This document shows positions 42,113-52,973 of a stretch of 64,000 nt of DNA, one piece after another (position 1 is the stretch's first letter; every line of letters starts with the position of its first letter). The notes below the pieces were generated by a model, which saw only the letters and a list, made by a program, of their open reading frames with translations, did no database searches and was not told the origin of the DNA. This DNA is from Clostridium sp. DL-VIII (GTDB taxonomy: Bacteria; Bacillota; Clostridia; Clostridiales; Clostridiaceae), in assembly GCF_000230835.1 (NCBI RefSeq), contig NZ_CM001240.1, positions 5,296,779 to 5,360,778 of the forward strand, given 5' to 3'. Made by a program: the position numbers and the translations under genes.

Positions 42113-45017
42113 TTACATCTTTTATTTCATCATCAAGTACAATCATCATTATACTTGCACCTCTTCCAGCTCTATTTTGAAGCTTTATATCATTTATCTT
42201 AACAACCGATTTTTTCTTTGATTTTGAAGCCAATACTATTTGTGCATCATTTGAAGATAATGTTACACTATTTCCTTCACTACTTATATAATTACTATGG
42301 TACTTTCCAAAAATCACTTCATCTTCGTCCCTTAAACTTATTCCCGTAACACCTGAAGCTACTTTTCCCATAGCACTAACATTTTCAACTGGAAATCTTA
42401 TAGCCATTCCCTTTTTAGTTATCATAATCAAATGACCGAACTTTGCCTGATTTACCTCTACCGAGATTACTTCATCATCTTCAAATTTAAATTTATAACA
42501 TACTTGTTTAAAGAATTCCCCTTCAAATTCTTTAAGTAAAGTCTTTTTAATCATTCCTTTTTTAGTAAACGTATATACTCCTAGTTCATCATCATAAGAA
42601 TCAAGTGAAGTTATACTGATAATCTTTTCTCCTTTTTGAAGCTTTCCTAAAAATGCTTCTACTGGCACTTCGCCAGCTAATACGTTCTTCATTAAAAATA
42701 CAGGCACTTTATATACATATCCTTTATTACTAAACATCAATAATTCCTTCAATGAATTAGTTTTAACCTTAAGAGGATCTTCCTTGATTCTCTCAAAAGC
42801 CTTAAACTTATTCTTATCCGTAATACCAATATTTAATTCGAAAAATTCTATTTCTTCGCTATCCTGAACTTCAATAATTTCATCATCTTGAGCAAAATTA
42901 AATAATTGAATAGGTAATATATTTCTAGAAGTATCTTCAAGTTTTTTTACTTCAAGAGTAAATTCAAGTCCTAGCTTGCTCTTGAATTTCAAGAACTTAG
43001 GTACTTCGTCTAAGTCTCTTATGGTTACATCTATCAATTCATCTTCATCCCTAAGCTTTAAAGCCTGAAGCTTAGCATATGATGTTTGAAATTTATCTAA
43101 AGAACTTAACTTAATTCCTCCACCTTTAGTTATAAATCTAAATGCTTTATCTGGAGTGAAATTATCTAAAGATATTACACCAACTATCTTCTCATTATCA
43201 AGATTTAATGATTTAATAATTCCATCTAATCTGTCCCCTTTTTCTTTCCATTTTAGTTCTGGAATGTTAATACCTTTTGTCTGATACATAAAGCCTTTAT
43301 CAGTAAATATTAACAATGTATCCTTAGTATTTGAATTTATTAAATATTTTAAGGAATCTCCTTCTCTATATTCAATATCTTCTGGCTCTGAGTTAGATCT
43401 ATTATAATTTTTAACAGGTATTCTCTTTGCAAATCCCTCTTTTGATATTGTGATTACTACATCTTCTACTACTATTAATTCTTCAATATCTATTTTACTT
43501 TCATTATCATCATGTATAATTTCAGTTCTTCTCTTATTAGAATATTTATCACTTATTTCTTTCAATTCAGTTTTTATTACTTTTAGAAGTTCTTTTTCAC
43601 TAGACAGAATTTTTTCAAGTTTTTTAATTAATTTTTCAAGCTTTTCATATTCCTTTTGGAATGTCTCTATTTCAAGACCTGTTAATCTATATAGCATAAG
43701 TTCCAATATAGCTTGTGCCTGTGCTTCTGAAAATTCAAATTTACTTATCAAATTATCTGAAGCATCTTTTTTAGATTTTGAACTTCTAATTGTTGCTATA
43801 ACTTCATCTAAAATGCTTATTGCCTTTATGAAACCTTCCACAATATGATGTCTTTTCTTAGCTGCATCAAGTTCTTTTTGTGTCCTTCTTGTTATGATTT
43901 CCTTTTGATGCTCTACATAGTATTTTATTATCGCTTTTAAACTCATGGTTTCCGGTTTACCATTTGCAAGTGCGACCATATTAAAGCTTATATTACATTG
44001 TAAATCAGTCTTTTTAAATAAATATTTTAATACTTTATCGGCAACATCTTCATCTGCATTTTTCTTTAATTCTATTACAGCTCTAATACCATTTCTATCA
44101 GATTCGTCTCTAATATCTGTTATAGACTCTAAAGCTTTTGCATGTCTTTTATCCCCTGTCATTTCAGATATAATTTGAAGTATCCTAGATTTATTTCTTC
44201 TATATGGGAATTCAGTTATTACTATTCCTATTCTTCCATTTTCTAATTTTTCTATATTGGTCTTAGCTCTGTATGCAACTTTACCTTCCCCAGTTTCATA
44301 TGCAGACAAAATAGAATTTTCTCCAATTAAGATTCCGCCTGTAGGTAAATCTGGTCCCTTTATGTGTTGCATTAACTCAGAAGTAGTAATTTCATTATTA
44401 TCTATATAAGCTAGTACCCCATTAGTTACTTCTTCTAAATTATGAGGTGGTATATTTGTTGCAAGGCCAACTGCTATACCAAAAGCACCATTTACTAAAA
44501 GATTAGGATACCTGCTTGGTAATACTTTAGGCTCCATTTCACTGTCAGAGTAATTCGGAACCATTTCTACAGTGTCTTTATCTATATCTCGCAGCATTTC
44601 CATTGCAATTGACGACAATCTTGCCTCTGTGTATCTCATAGCTGCTGCTCCATCACCATCTATAGATCCCCAGTTTCCATGACCTTCAATCAACGGTTCT
44701 CTTGTCGAAAAATCTTGGGCCAAAATTACCATTGATTCATAGACTGATGTATCTCCATGAGGATGGAATTTACCTAAAATATCCCCAACTATTCTTGCTG
44801 ATTTATAATAAGGCCTATCTGGAAAAGCCTTAAGCATATACGCCCCATATAGAATTCTTCTATGTACAGGCTTAAGCCCGTCTCTGACATCTGGAAGCGC
44901 TCTATCTTTAGCAACTTCTATTGCATATGGTAAATAATTTTCTGGCATTGCCTCTTCAAGGGGAATACCAATTATGTTATTATCCTTAGGTATAATATTT
45001 TCATTTTTCTTTGCCAT
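42102..45017 (-). CDS. parC: DNA topoisomerase IV subunit A-type protein
   Basis: A 971-residue type IIA topoisomerase A subunit. The catalytic Tyr is Tyr129 in [12 protein letters not shown]; the quinolone region reads [13 protein letters not shown] near 85-96; the winged-helix/tower/coiled-coil N-terminal half is followed by a C-terminal beta-pinwheel of six blades (about 500-960). Because it pairs with a GyrB-type gene directly upstream and lacks a clear gyrase GyrA-box, topoisomerase IV (ParC) is preferred to GyrA. ATG at 45017 lies behind AGAAGGGATATGTT; a repeat separates it from parE. Confidence 0.85.
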   Translation of the reverse strand: MAKKNENIIPKDNNIIGIPLEEAMPENYLPYAIEVAKDRALPDVRDGLKPVHRRILYGAYMLKAFPDRPYYKSARIVGDILGKFHPHGDTSVYESMVILAQDFSTREPLIEGHGNWGSIDGDGAAAMRYTEARLSSIAMEMLRDIDKDTVEMVPNYSDSEMEPKVLPSRYPNLLVNGAFGIAVGLATNIPPHNLEEVTNGVLAYIDNNEITTSELMQHIKGPDLPTGGILIGENSILSAYETGEGKVAYRAKTNIEKLENGRIGIVITEFPYRRNKSRILQIISEMTGDKRHAKALESITDIRDESDRNGIRAVIELKKNADEDVADKVLKYLFKKTDLQCNISFNMVALANGKPETMSLKAIIKYYVEHQKEIITRRTQKELDAAKKRHHIVEGFIKAISILDEVIATIRSSKSKKDASDNLISKFEFSEAQAQAILELMLYRLTGLEIETFQKEYEKLEKLIKKLEKILSSEKELLKVIKTELKEISDKYSNKRRTEIIHDDNESKIDIEELIVVEDVVITISKEGFAKRIPVKNYNRSNSEPEDIEYREGDSLKYLINSNTKDTLLIFTDKGFMYQTKGINIPELKWKEKGDRLDGIIKSLNLDNEKIVGVISLDNFTPDKAFRFITKGGGIKLSSLDKFQTSYAKLQALKLRDEDELIDVTIRDLDEVPKFLKFKSKLGLEFTLEVKKLEDTSRNILPIQLFNFAQDDEIIEVQDSEEIEFFELNIGITDKNKFKAFERIKEDPLKVKTNSLKELLMFSNKGYVYKVPVFLMKNVLAGEVPVEAFLGKLQKGEKIISITSLDSYDDELGVYTFTKKGMIKKTLLKEFEGEFFKQVCYKFKFEDDEVISVEVNQAKFGHLIMITKKGMAIRFPVENVSAMGKVASGVTGISLRDEDEVIFGKYHSNYISSEGNSVTLSSNDAQIVLASKSKKKSVVKINDIKLQNRAGRGASIMMIVLDDEIKDVTLN

Positions 45018-45030
45018 AACATATCCCTTC

Positions 45031-45170
45031 TACAATTAACATTTGACAATGTACAATTGACAATTACTGATGAAAAGCCTTCGCCTTTTCTAAATTATAT
45101 ATTTTATAGAAATCTCTTAGAGATTTCCTCCTTAACTGTAAACTGTGCACTGAAAACTGTTAACTAATTA
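45031..45170. repeat. Intergenic repeat, ACAATT/AACTGT-ended family, copy 3
   Basis: The left end has ACAATT units (ACAATTAACATTTGACAATG, ACAATTGACAATT), the middle holds GAAAAGCCTTCGCCTTTTC and the perfect hairpin GAAATCTCTTAGAGATTTC (45109-45127), and the right end is CCTTAACTGTAAACTGTGCA followed by CTG AAAACTGTTAACTAATTA. It lies between parE and parC. Confidence 0.7.
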
Positions 45171-47117
45171 AAATTCTCCGTATTTATACATATAATTCTT
45201 TCTAGGCTCTACAATATCACCCATAAGTAAAGAAACCATTTTCTCTGCCTTTGCAGCATCGTCTATAGTGACTTGTAAGAGAGTTCTGCTTTCAGGATTT
45301 AGTGTTGTTTCCCACAATTGGTCTGGATTCATTTCCCCAAGCCCTTTGTATCTTTGAATAAGAGCACCTTTTCCAACCTGTTTTTTAGCATTCTCTAATT
45401 CATCATCACTATATGAATATTTAACTATTTCTTTACCTTTTGATTCTCTATATACTTTATATAAAGGGGGCTGAGCTAAATATAAATGTCCATTTGCTAT
45501 TAATGGCCTCATATATCTATAAATATAAGTCATCCAAAGAGTTCTAATATGATATCCATCAACATCAGCATCACTCATAATTATTATCTTATCATATTTC
45601 AAATCTTCTTCTTTATAGTTGTCTAAAGTTCCTGTTCCAATTGCTGTATTAAATATCTTTAATTCTTCTGATGCTAATACATTTTCAAGCTTTTGCTTTT
45701 CTGTATTCATTATTTTACCTTTTGATGGCATTATAGTTTGAAATCTTCTATCTCTAGCTTGTTTTGCAGATCCACCTGCCGAATCTCCTTCCACAACTAT
45801 AAATTCATTTACAGTCTTATCTTTTAAAGTACAAACTGCAACCTTACCAGCTAGTGGTGCAGTACCTTTACCTATTTTCTTTTTTTCTGCTTCATTTATT
45901 TTTTTTATCTTATCTCTTCTTTTAGCCGCTTCTAATGCATTGTTTATTATGCTTGTTGCTAGTGGTTTATTATCTTCTATCCATTCAGAAAATTTAGTAT
46001 AAACCAAATCATTCATCATTGTGTAAGCTTCAGTATTACCAAGTTTAGTTTTAGTTTGACCTTCAAAGATAGGATTCGTAATTTTAATTCTTACAATTGC
46101 AGTCATACCTTCTCTAAGGTCATCACCTTCAAACTCCTTATCCTTTTCTTTAACTAACCCTAATTTTTTAGACCATTCTTTAAAAGCTCTTGTCATTCCA
46201 GTTTTGAAACCTGTCTCATGAGTTCCAGCTTCAGTAGTCGGAATATTATTAACATAGCTTGCAATATACTCAGTTGTTGAGTCTGTAAATTGTATGCAGA
46301 CTTCACCATACATTTGAATATTTTCCACAGTTCTTTCACCATCAAAAATTATAGGTGTTTCATGAATTGGTGTCTTACTTTCATTTAAATAATTTATAAA
46401 ATCTAAAAGACCATTTTCAGAATAATATTCCTTTGTAATTTCTTGTCCTTTTCTTTTATCTATTAATTCTAAAGTTATACCTTTATTTTGAAAAGCCAAT
46501 TCCTGCAATCTACTATCTATTATGTCAAATTTAAAATCAGTTGTTGAGAAAACCTCACTATCTGGTTTAAATGTGATTTTAGTTCCAACTTTATCTGTTT
46601 TACCAATTACCTTTAAGCTTCCCACTGGAGTTCCAGGCATATCTCTTTTTAATTCTTTGTCAAAAGCATATTCAAATCTCTGCCTATATACATTTCCGTT
46701 TTGATATACTTCAACCTCTAACCATTTTGATAAAGCATTTACAACAGCCGCTCCAACTCCATGCAGCCCTCCAGAAGTTTTGTAATTTTTATTATCAAAC
46801 TTTCCTCCTGTATGCAATTCAGTATATACCATTTCAACTCCAGACTTCTTCTTAACTGGATGAATTCCTGTAGGGATACCTCTTCCATTATCAATTATTG
46901 TAACACTTTTATCTTCATTTAAAAGTACAGTTACCTTATTTCCATACCCATTAGCTATTTCATCTATGGAGTTATCAATTATTTCCCATATGCAATGATG
47001 CAAACCTTTGCTTCCTGTAGAACCAATATACATCCCCGGTCTTATCCTAACAGGTTCTAATTTCTCTAGTGAGGTTAAATCCGTCACATCATAGGTATCA
47101 GTTCTCTTTGCTTCCAT
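45168..47117 (-). CDS. parE: DNA topoisomerase IV subunit B-type protein
   Basis: A 649-residue type IIA topoisomerase B subunit. The GHKL ATPase shows EIIDNSIDEIANG, IIDNGRGIPTGIHP and GGLHGVGAAVVNALS; the TOPRIM domain shows VEGDSAGGSAKQARDRRFQ, and IMSDADVDGYHIRTL with the Mg-binding Asp pair; the C-terminus ends YKGLGEMNPDQLWETTLNPE. ATG at 47117 follows GGAGGAGTTTT; the frame extends further only through that site. With parC it should encode a decatenase; it could in principle be a second gyrase pair. Confidence 0.88.
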   Translation of the reverse strand: MEAKRTDTYDVTDLTSLEKLEPVRIRPGMYIGSTGSKGLHHCIWEIIDNSIDEIANGYGNKVTVLLNEDKSVTIIDNGRGIPTGIHPVKKKSGVEMVYTELHTGGKFDNKNYKTSGGLHGVGAAVVNALSKWLEVEVYQNGNVYRQRFEYAFDKELKRDMPGTPVGSLKVIGKTDKVGTKITFKPDSEVFSTTDFKFDIIDSRLQELAFQNKGITLELIDKRKGQEITKEYYSENGLLDFINYLNESKTPIHETPIIFDGERTVENIQMYGEVCIQFTDSTTEYIASYVNNIPTTEAGTHETGFKTGMTRAFKEWSKKLGLVKEKDKEFEGDDLREGMTAIVRIKITNPIFEGQTKTKLGNTEAYTMMNDLVYTKFSEWIEDNKPLATSIINNALEAAKRRDKIKKINEAEKKKIGKGTAPLAGKVAVCTLKDKTVNEFIVVEGDSAGGSAKQARDRRFQTIMPSKGKIMNTEKQKLENVLASEELKIFNTAIGTGTLDNYKEEDLKYDKIIIMSDADVDGYHIRTLWMTYIYRYMRPLIANGHLYLAQPPLYKVYRESKGKEIVKYSYSDDELENAKKQVGKGALIQRYKGLGEMNPDQLWETTLNPESRTLLQVTIDDAAKAEKMVSLLMGDIVEPRKNYMYKYGEF

Positions 47118-47245
47118 AAAACTCCTCCATTTGAACACCAGTTCTTATTTGTTCGTAATTTTTTTACTCTATAAAAATATACTTCCTTTATCGCCGAATG
47201 TCAAAAAAACTTAAATACATTTAATTTTCCAAATACAATACGAAA

Positions 47246-47284
47246 GGGTATTATAAAATAAATTACAATCATTTTATAATACCC
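47246..47284 (-). terminator. Terminator after the glycosyltransferase gene
   Basis: GGGTATTATAAAAT and ATTTTATAATACCC form a perfect 14-bp stem with an 11-nt loop 42 bp after the glycosyltransferase stop, followed by TTTCG on the minus strand. Confidence 0.7.
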
Positions 47285-47325
47285 ATATTACTTAAATTAT
47301 ATATTATTTTTTAATATTTTAAAGT

Positions 47326-48732
47326 CTAAACATCACATATTTCTATCTTTCTAACGTGCTTAGTATGATTCCATTCTTTATTGTTTTTATTTAAGATACC
47401 TTGAATTGTTATTGGTATCCATGTTAATGTATATAATCCATACAACCAAAACCTAAAAAATAATAATAGATTTTTCTTACCTAATAATACTCCTGTCAAT
47501 ATTAAAAATCCTACATTATATCCAATTCCTATTAACCATGAAATTACCCAGTTATGAATATTAGTAGCTAAATAAGGGACTATAAAAACATTTGTTGAAT
47601 ATAATGCCATAATCAATAAAAATGGTTTTGTAACTTTCTTATCTATTGCTAATACTAATGGTGTAATTAAAAACTGAATAACTGCAAAAGTTTTTAATCC
47701 AACATCACTAAGTCCTAAATTATCAAATAAGTAATTTATAATAAATATATGAGCAGGTGTATTTGCTTGTATTAACGTCAATACCGCTGAAACTCCTAAT
47801 AATAATGTTATAAATGGCTGCAATACATATAAAGCGCAATCAAACATATAGAATTTTCTCTCCATAATTGACTTTTTAATTAATTTAAAGAAATATCTAG
47901 AAGCAACATCAGTAAATCCCTGCATCCATCTTTTTCTTTGTACCCAGGATTGCGCAAGTTTTAGTGGCTTTTCATCATATATGATAGCATCATGAGCCCA
48001 TCCAACTTTTTCACCATTTAAAACAAGTTTACAAGTGAATTCTAAATCCTCTGTTAAACAAGTCGCACCCCAACCTAGTTTCTTTAATGTACTAGTTTCA
48101 ATTGCAAATCCTGTTCCACCAATTTGATTTGAAAATCCTATATTAGCTCTTGCTAATTGGAACATTCTATTTTGTGTCCAAAAGGCTATAGAATATGCTG
48201 CTGAAATCCATGAGTCATCAGGGTTCTTACTATCTATATATCCCTGTACCACTTTATATCCTTCTAGCATTTTTGAATTTAATTCTTTTAAGAAATCTTT
48301 ATGTACAAGATTATCTGCATCAAATATTGCAACAGCATCATATTGTTTCTCCATAGCAAATAATTTTGCAAACATCCACTCTAATGCATAACCTTTCCCT
48401 CTTTTATCCTTTGCAAATCTTTCACAAACATTAACATTTCCGCCATAACGTCTAGATATCTTGGCAGTATCATCTGTGCAGTTGTCTGCAATAACAAAAA
48501 TATCATACATATCCTTAGGATAATCTAGTTTTAACATGCTCTCTATGAGACTACCAACAACAACTTCTTCATTATGCGCAGCAATTAGCAATGCAAATTT
48601 ATTTTTAGGCGTATAATCTTTATTTTCTTTTCTTCTAAAAAGTCCTATAAGTCCTAATAATAAATAATAACAAGTTATCGCAAAAACAAAAATCTGAAAG
48701 AAGGCTGTTATGGTAAAAATATAGTTTCCCAT
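47326..48732 (-). CDS. Membrane glycosyltransferase, family 2
   Basis: A 468-residue integral-membrane GT-A enzyme. An N-terminal membrane segment (residues 5-25), then LLIAAHNEEVVVGSLIESM with the family-2 nucleotide site, VIADNCTDDTAKI, IFDADNLVHKDFL (DxD), GGTGFAIE, EDLEFTCKL and the QRKRWMQGF (QxxRW) acceptor motif, then four or five C-terminal membrane segments (about 280-450). This architecture is that of processive polysaccharide synthases (cellulose/hyaluronan type), but no PilZ domain is visible. ATG at 48732 is chosen over the GTG at 48741 that abuts TTAGGAG. No neighbouring export genes, so the polymer is unknown. Confidence 0.85.
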   Translation of the reverse strand: MGNYIFTITAFFQIFVFAITCYYLLLGLIGLFRRKENKDYTPKNKFALLIAAHNEEVVVGSLIESMLKLDYPKDMYDIFVIADNCTDDTAKISRRYGGNVNVCERFAKDKRGKGYALEWMFAKLFAMEKQYDAVAIFDADNLVHKDFLKELNSKMLEGYKVVQGYIDSKNPDDSWISAAYSIAFWTQNRMFQLARANIGFSNQIGGTGFAIETSTLKKLGWGATCLTEDLEFTCKLVLNGEKVGWAHDAIIYDEKPLKLAQSWVQRKRWMQGFTDVASRYFFKLIKKSIMERKFYMFDCALYVLQPFITLLLGVSAVLTLIQANTPAHIFIINYLFDNLGLSDVGLKTFAVIQFLITPLVLAIDKKVTKPFLLIMALYSTNVFIVPYLATNIHNWVISWLIGIGYNVGFLILTGVLLGKKNLLLFFRFWLYGLYTLTWIPITIQGILNKNNKEWNHTKHVRKIEICDV

Positions 48733-48940
48733 TACATTCACTCCTAATATTTAATGAGATATATTCCCATTCATTATTTTATATATTTCTTTTCGTACTA
48801 TACCTATTTAATAATATTTCAATAAAAATAAAAAATCAAGCTATATTTCTTAAGATAAAATTAATATTAATAAAGTTTAATCCTTTTCAGTATCTATTTT
48901 CAATCAAATTGCATGTTATAGAAATTTAAGGAACATTTAC

Positions 48941-49939
48941 CTACAACTTATTATGTCTTTTTCTAACTAATATATAACTAATGTATCCTGATACGATACC
49001 TCCAACGAGACCTCCAATATGTGCAAAATTATCAATATTTTTTATACTTAAACCTATAAACAGATTTATAGCAATTATCTGAAGCAAGCTTGACAAAAAT
49101 TTCTTTTGAATCCTGTTCCTTTCTATAAGGGCAAATGCTAATAATGCTCCCATTAGTCCAAATATTCCGCCTGATGCACCAATTGCTATGCCATTTGGAT
49201 TCAAAAAATAACTTGATATTGATGCAGTTATACAAGAAATAAGATAAATAATTAAATACTTTCTAATACCATAGATTTGTTCAATCTGAGGACCGATAAT
49301 ATAAAGAGAATACATATTACACACGATATGTATCAAACCAGAATGTAGGAATGCACAGGTTAATAATCTCCAAATTTCTCCATGATCAATTAATATATTT
49401 ATTTTTGCTCCAAAATAAATCAATACCCTTGTATCAATATCAAAGATATTACCAGATATAAAAGCTGTTAATAGAAATACAACTATATTTATTCCTATTA
49501 AAATAAACGTTAGAATATTATAATTCTTATGCTCTTTTTTACTTTGACCATTTTTTCGTTCATTTATTTGTAAATTCCCCTCAAATATCTGTCTTAATGG
49601 TATGCATGAATTATCACATTGTATAACACTATTATTTTCTGTATTTATTATTAGTTTATTTCCTAACGATGAATTATTCGTATATGTATACTCACCCTTA
49701 GATAAAATTATTACATTTAATGAAAAAGACTTTCCCATAGATCTTATATATTCAAATGCTTCCGAAATATCTATGTCTGAATCTTCGGTTTCGCTTATTA
49801 ATACACAATATATGCCATCTTTTAATTCCTTAATTGCAATATATTTTTCCTCTTTATAATAGCCACTGTAATATTGCTTCATATAAAAATTTTCTCTATT
49901 TATTAAAATCCTATAAAATTCTTCTTTAAAACCATTCAT
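48941..49939 (-). CDS. Rhomboid-family intramembrane serine protease
   Basis: A 332-residue integral-membrane protease. The N-terminal 140 residues are soluble and show no motif I recognise; the C-terminal half has six membrane segments with the nucleophile motif GASGGIFGLMG, the catalytic His in HIGGLVGG, and the NMYSLYIIGPQIE loop. ATG at 49939 has a weak AGGAATGG, so the start is only provisional. Substrates of bacterial rhomboids are mostly unknown. It is the first of its strand group after the long pepF intergenic gap. Confidence 0.85.
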   Translation of the reverse strand: MNGFKEEFYRILINRENFYMKQYYSGYYKEEKYIAIKELKDGIYCVLISETEDSDIDISEAFEYIRSMGKSFSLNVIILSKGEYTYTNNSSLGNKLIINTENNSVIQCDNSCIPLRQIFEGNLQINERKNGQSKKEHKNYNILTFILIGINIVVFLLTAFISGNIFDIDTRVLIYFGAKINILIDHGEIWRLLTCAFLHSGLIHIVCNMYSLYIIGPQIEQIYGIRKYLIIYLISCITASISSYFLNPNGIAIGASGGIFGLMGALLAFALIERNRIQKKFLSSLLQIIAINLFIGLSIKNIDNFAHIGGLVGGIVSGYISYILVRKRHNKL

Positions 49940-50062
49940 GTTAATCTACCATTCCTACATATAAAATTATCAAAATTAATTAAGGCATCATAAAAAAATA
50001 ACAATTCAATCCTCCTCTCTATTTTTCCTATATATGTATATTGCAATAATAATTCTAAATTT

Positions 50063-50214
50063 CAAGAAATCCTGTAAGGATTTCAACTGCAATTGTGCTT
50101 TGTGAATTGTTAATTACAACATATATACCTAAAATATTTTAAAGTATAACTATAAAACTCTAAATATAATGCACAGTTCACATTGAACTATGCTCTGTGA
50201 ATTGTGCATTACTT
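50063..50214. repeat. Intergenic repeat, ACAATT/AACTGT-ended family, copy 4
   Basis: The left part has the hairpin AAATCCT-GT-AAGGATTT and CTGCAATTGTGCTTTGTGAA; the right part has CACAGTTCACATTGAACTATG and CTCTGTGAATTGTGCATTAC, the same CTGTGAATTGT units in inverted array. Lies between pepF and the rhomboid gene; the copy is diverged. Confidence 0.5.
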
Positions 50215-50219
50215 GGAGT

Positions 50220-52004
50220 TTACTTTTCTATCATATCTAAAAGTTCATTGAATCTTTTTATTGTAGCTTCTATTGGTTCATTTGTAGTCATATCCACTCC
50301 TGCATTTCTTAGAATATTTATTGGATAATCACTACCTCCTGCTTTTAAGAATCCTTTATATTTCTCCACAGCCCCTTCTTTTCCTTCCAAAATTGATTTT
50401 GAAAAAGCTGATGCAGCTGCATAACCTGTAGCATATTGATAAACATAAAAATCTGAATAAAAATGAGGTATTCTTGACCATTCAACATCAATTTCTTTAT
50501 CTATTACAATTTCATCTCCAAAATACTTCACATTTAAATCGTGCCATGCCTTATTGTAATCCTCTGCTGTTAATGGTATTCCGCTCTCTAAAGTTTTATG
50601 AGTATAAAGTTCAAATTCTGCAAACATTAGTTGCCTAAATACAGTAGTTCTTATCTGCTCTAACTCCTGGTTTATTAAATAAAGCTTTTTCTTTTCATCT
50701 TTTTCTTTTTCAATTAAATGATGGATAAGTATAGATTCATTAGTAGTTGATGCAACCTCAGCACAGAATAAAGTATAGTTTGCATAATAATATGGTTGTT
50801 CTTTTCTTGAATAATATGAATGGATTGAATGCCCCATCTCATGAGCTAATGTAGAAACATCTCCTAATTCATTATTATAATTTAAGAGTACATATGGCAT
50901 AGTGTCATATCCTCCCCAGGAATATGCTCCACCTCTTTTACCCTTGTTCTCATATATATCTATCCATCCATCTTTTATTCCATTTTTGAATATTTCTAAA
51001 TATTCTTCTCCTAATGGTTTTAATGCTTCTAGTACTATTTCTACTCCAGAATTAAATTCTATTTTTTCTTTTGGGATTTCTATTACAGGTACATATAAAT
51101 CATACATATGAATTTCATCTAATCCTAATAACTTTTTCTTTACCTTAACATATCTATGAAGAGAATCTAAATTTTCATTTATAACTTTAACAGCATTTTC
51201 ATAAACTTCTAACGGGATATTGTTAGGCTTTAATGATGCTTCTAATGCACTATTATATTTCCTTACTCTACTGCTAAAATTGAAAGTTTTTATCGAAGCT
51301 GTTAATGAAGTTGCTAAAGTATTCTTTAACTTATCATATTCACCAAATAATTTCTCAAATGCAGCTTTTCTAACCTTGCTATCTTTGCTTTTTATAAACG
51401 ATGAGTAACTCCCCTCTGTTAATTCTACTTCATTGCCTTCCTCATCTTCTATCTTTCCAAATGTCATATCTGCGTTAACCAAAATACTATGTATAGCTGA
51501 AGGTGCATCTAAACAATCTGAAGCAGCTGCTAATAGTTCCTCCATCTCCTTTGATAGTATATGGGGTTTCTCTTTCAATATATCCTCAATTAAAAATTTG
51601 AACTTCTTTAATTCATCTAGTCTATCAGTCTCATCTCTAATAAATTTTTCATCTAAACTTAAAATTTCTGGCACGAAAAACGCAGTATAGCTACCAAGTT
51701 CAGCCATATATATATCTACTTTACTCATTAAGCTTTGATAAGTAGGATTTGATGTATCTTCATCATATTTTAAATGTGCATATATAAATAGATTTTCTGC
51801 TTTTCTAGATATTTTCTCATTTACCTTAAAGTATTCTAGAATCTTCTCTCCATTTGTAAGCTTTCCTGAGTAATCTTTTAGTTTAACAGCTTCATTTTTT
51901 AACTCTTCAAAGTCTTTTTCCCAATCTTCTATACTTTTATAGATTTTGTCTACCTTCCATTTGAACTTATCTTCAATTTCTTCTCTTTTTTTTAAATCTC
52001 CCAT
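50220..52004 (-). CDS. pepF: Oligoendopeptidase F
   Basis: A 594-residue M3-family zinc peptidase that degrades oligopeptides (about 7-17 residues) in the cytoplasm. The HEXXH site is His388-Glu-Met-Gly-His392 in TLAHEMGHSIHSYYS, with the third zinc ligand in ASTTNESILIHH about 25 residues on; the M3 C-terminal YATGYAAASAF helix is present. The length is normal for the family. ATG at 52004 follows AAAGGTGTGTTAAT. It is flanked on both sides by repeat copies and is probably monocistronic. Confidence 0.93.
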   Translation of the reverse strand: MGDLKKREEIEDKFKWKVDKIYKSIEDWEKDFEELKNEAVKLKDYSGKLTNGEKILEYFKVNEKISRKAENLFIYAHLKYDEDTSNPTYQSLMSKVDIYMAELGSYTAFFVPEILSLDEKFIRDETDRLDELKKFKFLIEDILKEKPHILSKEMEELLAAASDCLDAPSAIHSILVNADMTFGKIEDEEGNEVELTEGSYSSFIKSKDSKVRKAAFEKLFGEYDKLKNTLATSLTASIKTFNFSSRVRKYNSALEASLKPNNIPLEVYENAVKVINENLDSLHRYVKVKKKLLGLDEIHMYDLYVPVIEIPKEKIEFNSGVEIVLEALKPLGEEYLEIFKNGIKDGWIDIYENKGKRGGAYSWGGYDTMPYVLLNYNNELGDVSTLAHEMGHSIHSYYSRKEQPYYYANYTLFCAEVASTTNESILIHHLIEKEKDEKKKLYLINQELEQIRTTVFRQLMFAEFELYTHKTLESGIPLTAEDYNKAWHDLNVKYFGDEIVIDKEIDVEWSRIPHFYSDFYVYQYATGYAAASAFSKSILEGKEGAVEKYKGFLKAGGSDYPINILRNAGVDMTTNEPIEATIKRFNELLDMIEK

Positions 52005-52023
52005 ATTAACACACCTTTCTATT

Positions 52024-52130
52024 AGTTTACAGTATACAATTTACAGTTTAGGACGGAAAGCTTACAAGCTTTCTTTTTTATAATACTTTTTAGAAATCTC
52101 ATTTGTTGGATTTCGTCCTTAATTTTCCAC
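52024..52130. repeat. Intergenic repeat, ACAATT/AACTGT-ended family, copy 5
   Basis: Left end AGTTTACAGTATACAATTTA; middle hairpin GAAAGCTTAC-AAGCTTTC (52056-52073); then GAAATCTC and a CGTCCTTAAT segment before the right end. It lies between pepF and the conserved protein at 52198. Confidence 0.55.
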
Positions 52131-52197
52131 TAAACCAAAGTTATACCAAACAAAACTTATATTCCTTAGCTCTACATATTACGCAATACTTTATACC

Positions 52198-52599
52198 TTA
52201 TTCTGAGTATTCCGCTTCTTTTCCTTTAATAGCCTCAAAAACTGAATCCATCTCTTTTTCTATTATAGATACCGCTTCTTGTACTTTTTCTTTCACTGCA
52301 TCATAATCATCTTCATATTTAAATTTTATTATATATGTAGGATTATATTCATCTAAATCCTCTTCAATTTCATAACCATTTTCAATAAACATACTTGTAT
52401 TAAATAAATCGTATATTGCTGAGTATTCCCATTCTTCCACATTTTTATTTGTATCAAAATGCATGTGTACAATTCCATCTAATACATAAAATTTTTTCAC
52501 AAATAAAGCTCCTTCATTTACCTCAAAGCTTCCGAGTTCACTTTTTATAAATCCCGTTTCTTTATCCTTTTCCATTAACACTAAACTTGAAAAATCCAT
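52198..52599 (-). CDS. Conserved clostridial protein (DUF6762-like)
   Basis: A 133-residue acidic protein with mixed alpha/beta pattern, no Cys, no signal peptide and no membrane segment. It resembles from memory a family of uncharacterised clostridial proteins (DUF6762); this is not verified. The C-terminal helix (DAVKEKVQEAVSIIEKEMDSVFEAIKGKEAE) is strongly amphipathic. ATG at 52599 follows GGATGGTGAAGAA. It is monocistronic; no function can be proposed. Confidence 0.65.
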   Translation of the reverse strand: MDFSSLVLMEKDKETGFIKSELGSFEVNEGALFVKKFYVLDGIVHMHFDTNKNVEEWEYSAIYDLFNTSMFIENGYEIEEDLDEYNPTYIIKFKYEDDYDAVKEKVQEAVSIIEKEMDSVFEAIKGKEAEYSE

Positions 52600-52917
52600 T
52601 TCTTCACCATCCTAATAGTTTTATAATAATTATTCCCATTCTTAATAAATAAAAAACACATATGACTTCATTAAACATTCATCTCTAATTGTAAATTATA
52701 AACAAATGATATATTAAAAATAATTTTCACATACATTTCAGTTAATTTATTTATATAAATTATATCAAAAAAGGTATTTTATAACCACAAAAATAAAACA
52801 GTTATGAACCCTATTAATATATTTGATATGTATATATACCTACACTTCTTATTTCCATGTGCCCTATTTTTGTAATAAATTATTAATTTATCTATTTGTA
52901 AATATATGGTAATATAG
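52600..52917. other. Divergent intergenic region
   Basis: About 320 bp of very AT-rich DNA between two divergent genes, expected to hold both promoters. AT-rich runs prevent a confident -10/-35 call. No ORF or repeat of the other families was found. Confidence 0.3.
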
Positions 52918-52937
52918 TTTTGTGTCTATACACAAAA
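52918..52937 (+). promoter_or_regulatory. Perfect inverted repeat upstream of a membrane protein gene
   Basis: TTTTGTGT-CTAT-ACACAAAA: 8-bp arms with a 4-bp spacer, 36 bp before the start codon. Sized like an operator for a dimeric regulator; as RNA it would form a small hairpin. Regulator unknown. Confidence 0.4.
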
Positions 52938-52973
52938 GTTTTTAATATTTTAAGATTAAGGAGATACCTAAGT

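Noticed and set aside
45031..45170. CRISPR-like array in the short repeated units
   Set aside because: The units are only 6-8 bp, spacing is irregular, there are no unique spacers of 30-40 bp, and no cas genes are present.
42102..47117. Assignment as gyrase GyrA and GyrB
   Set aside because: The order parE then parC with no neighbouring recF/dnaN genes suits topoisomerase IV; however, a second gyrase-like pair is not strictly excluded.
49032..49235. 67-codon ORF inside the rhomboid gene in another frame
   Set aside because: Wholly within the rhomboid coding region, with no start signal and no conserved features.
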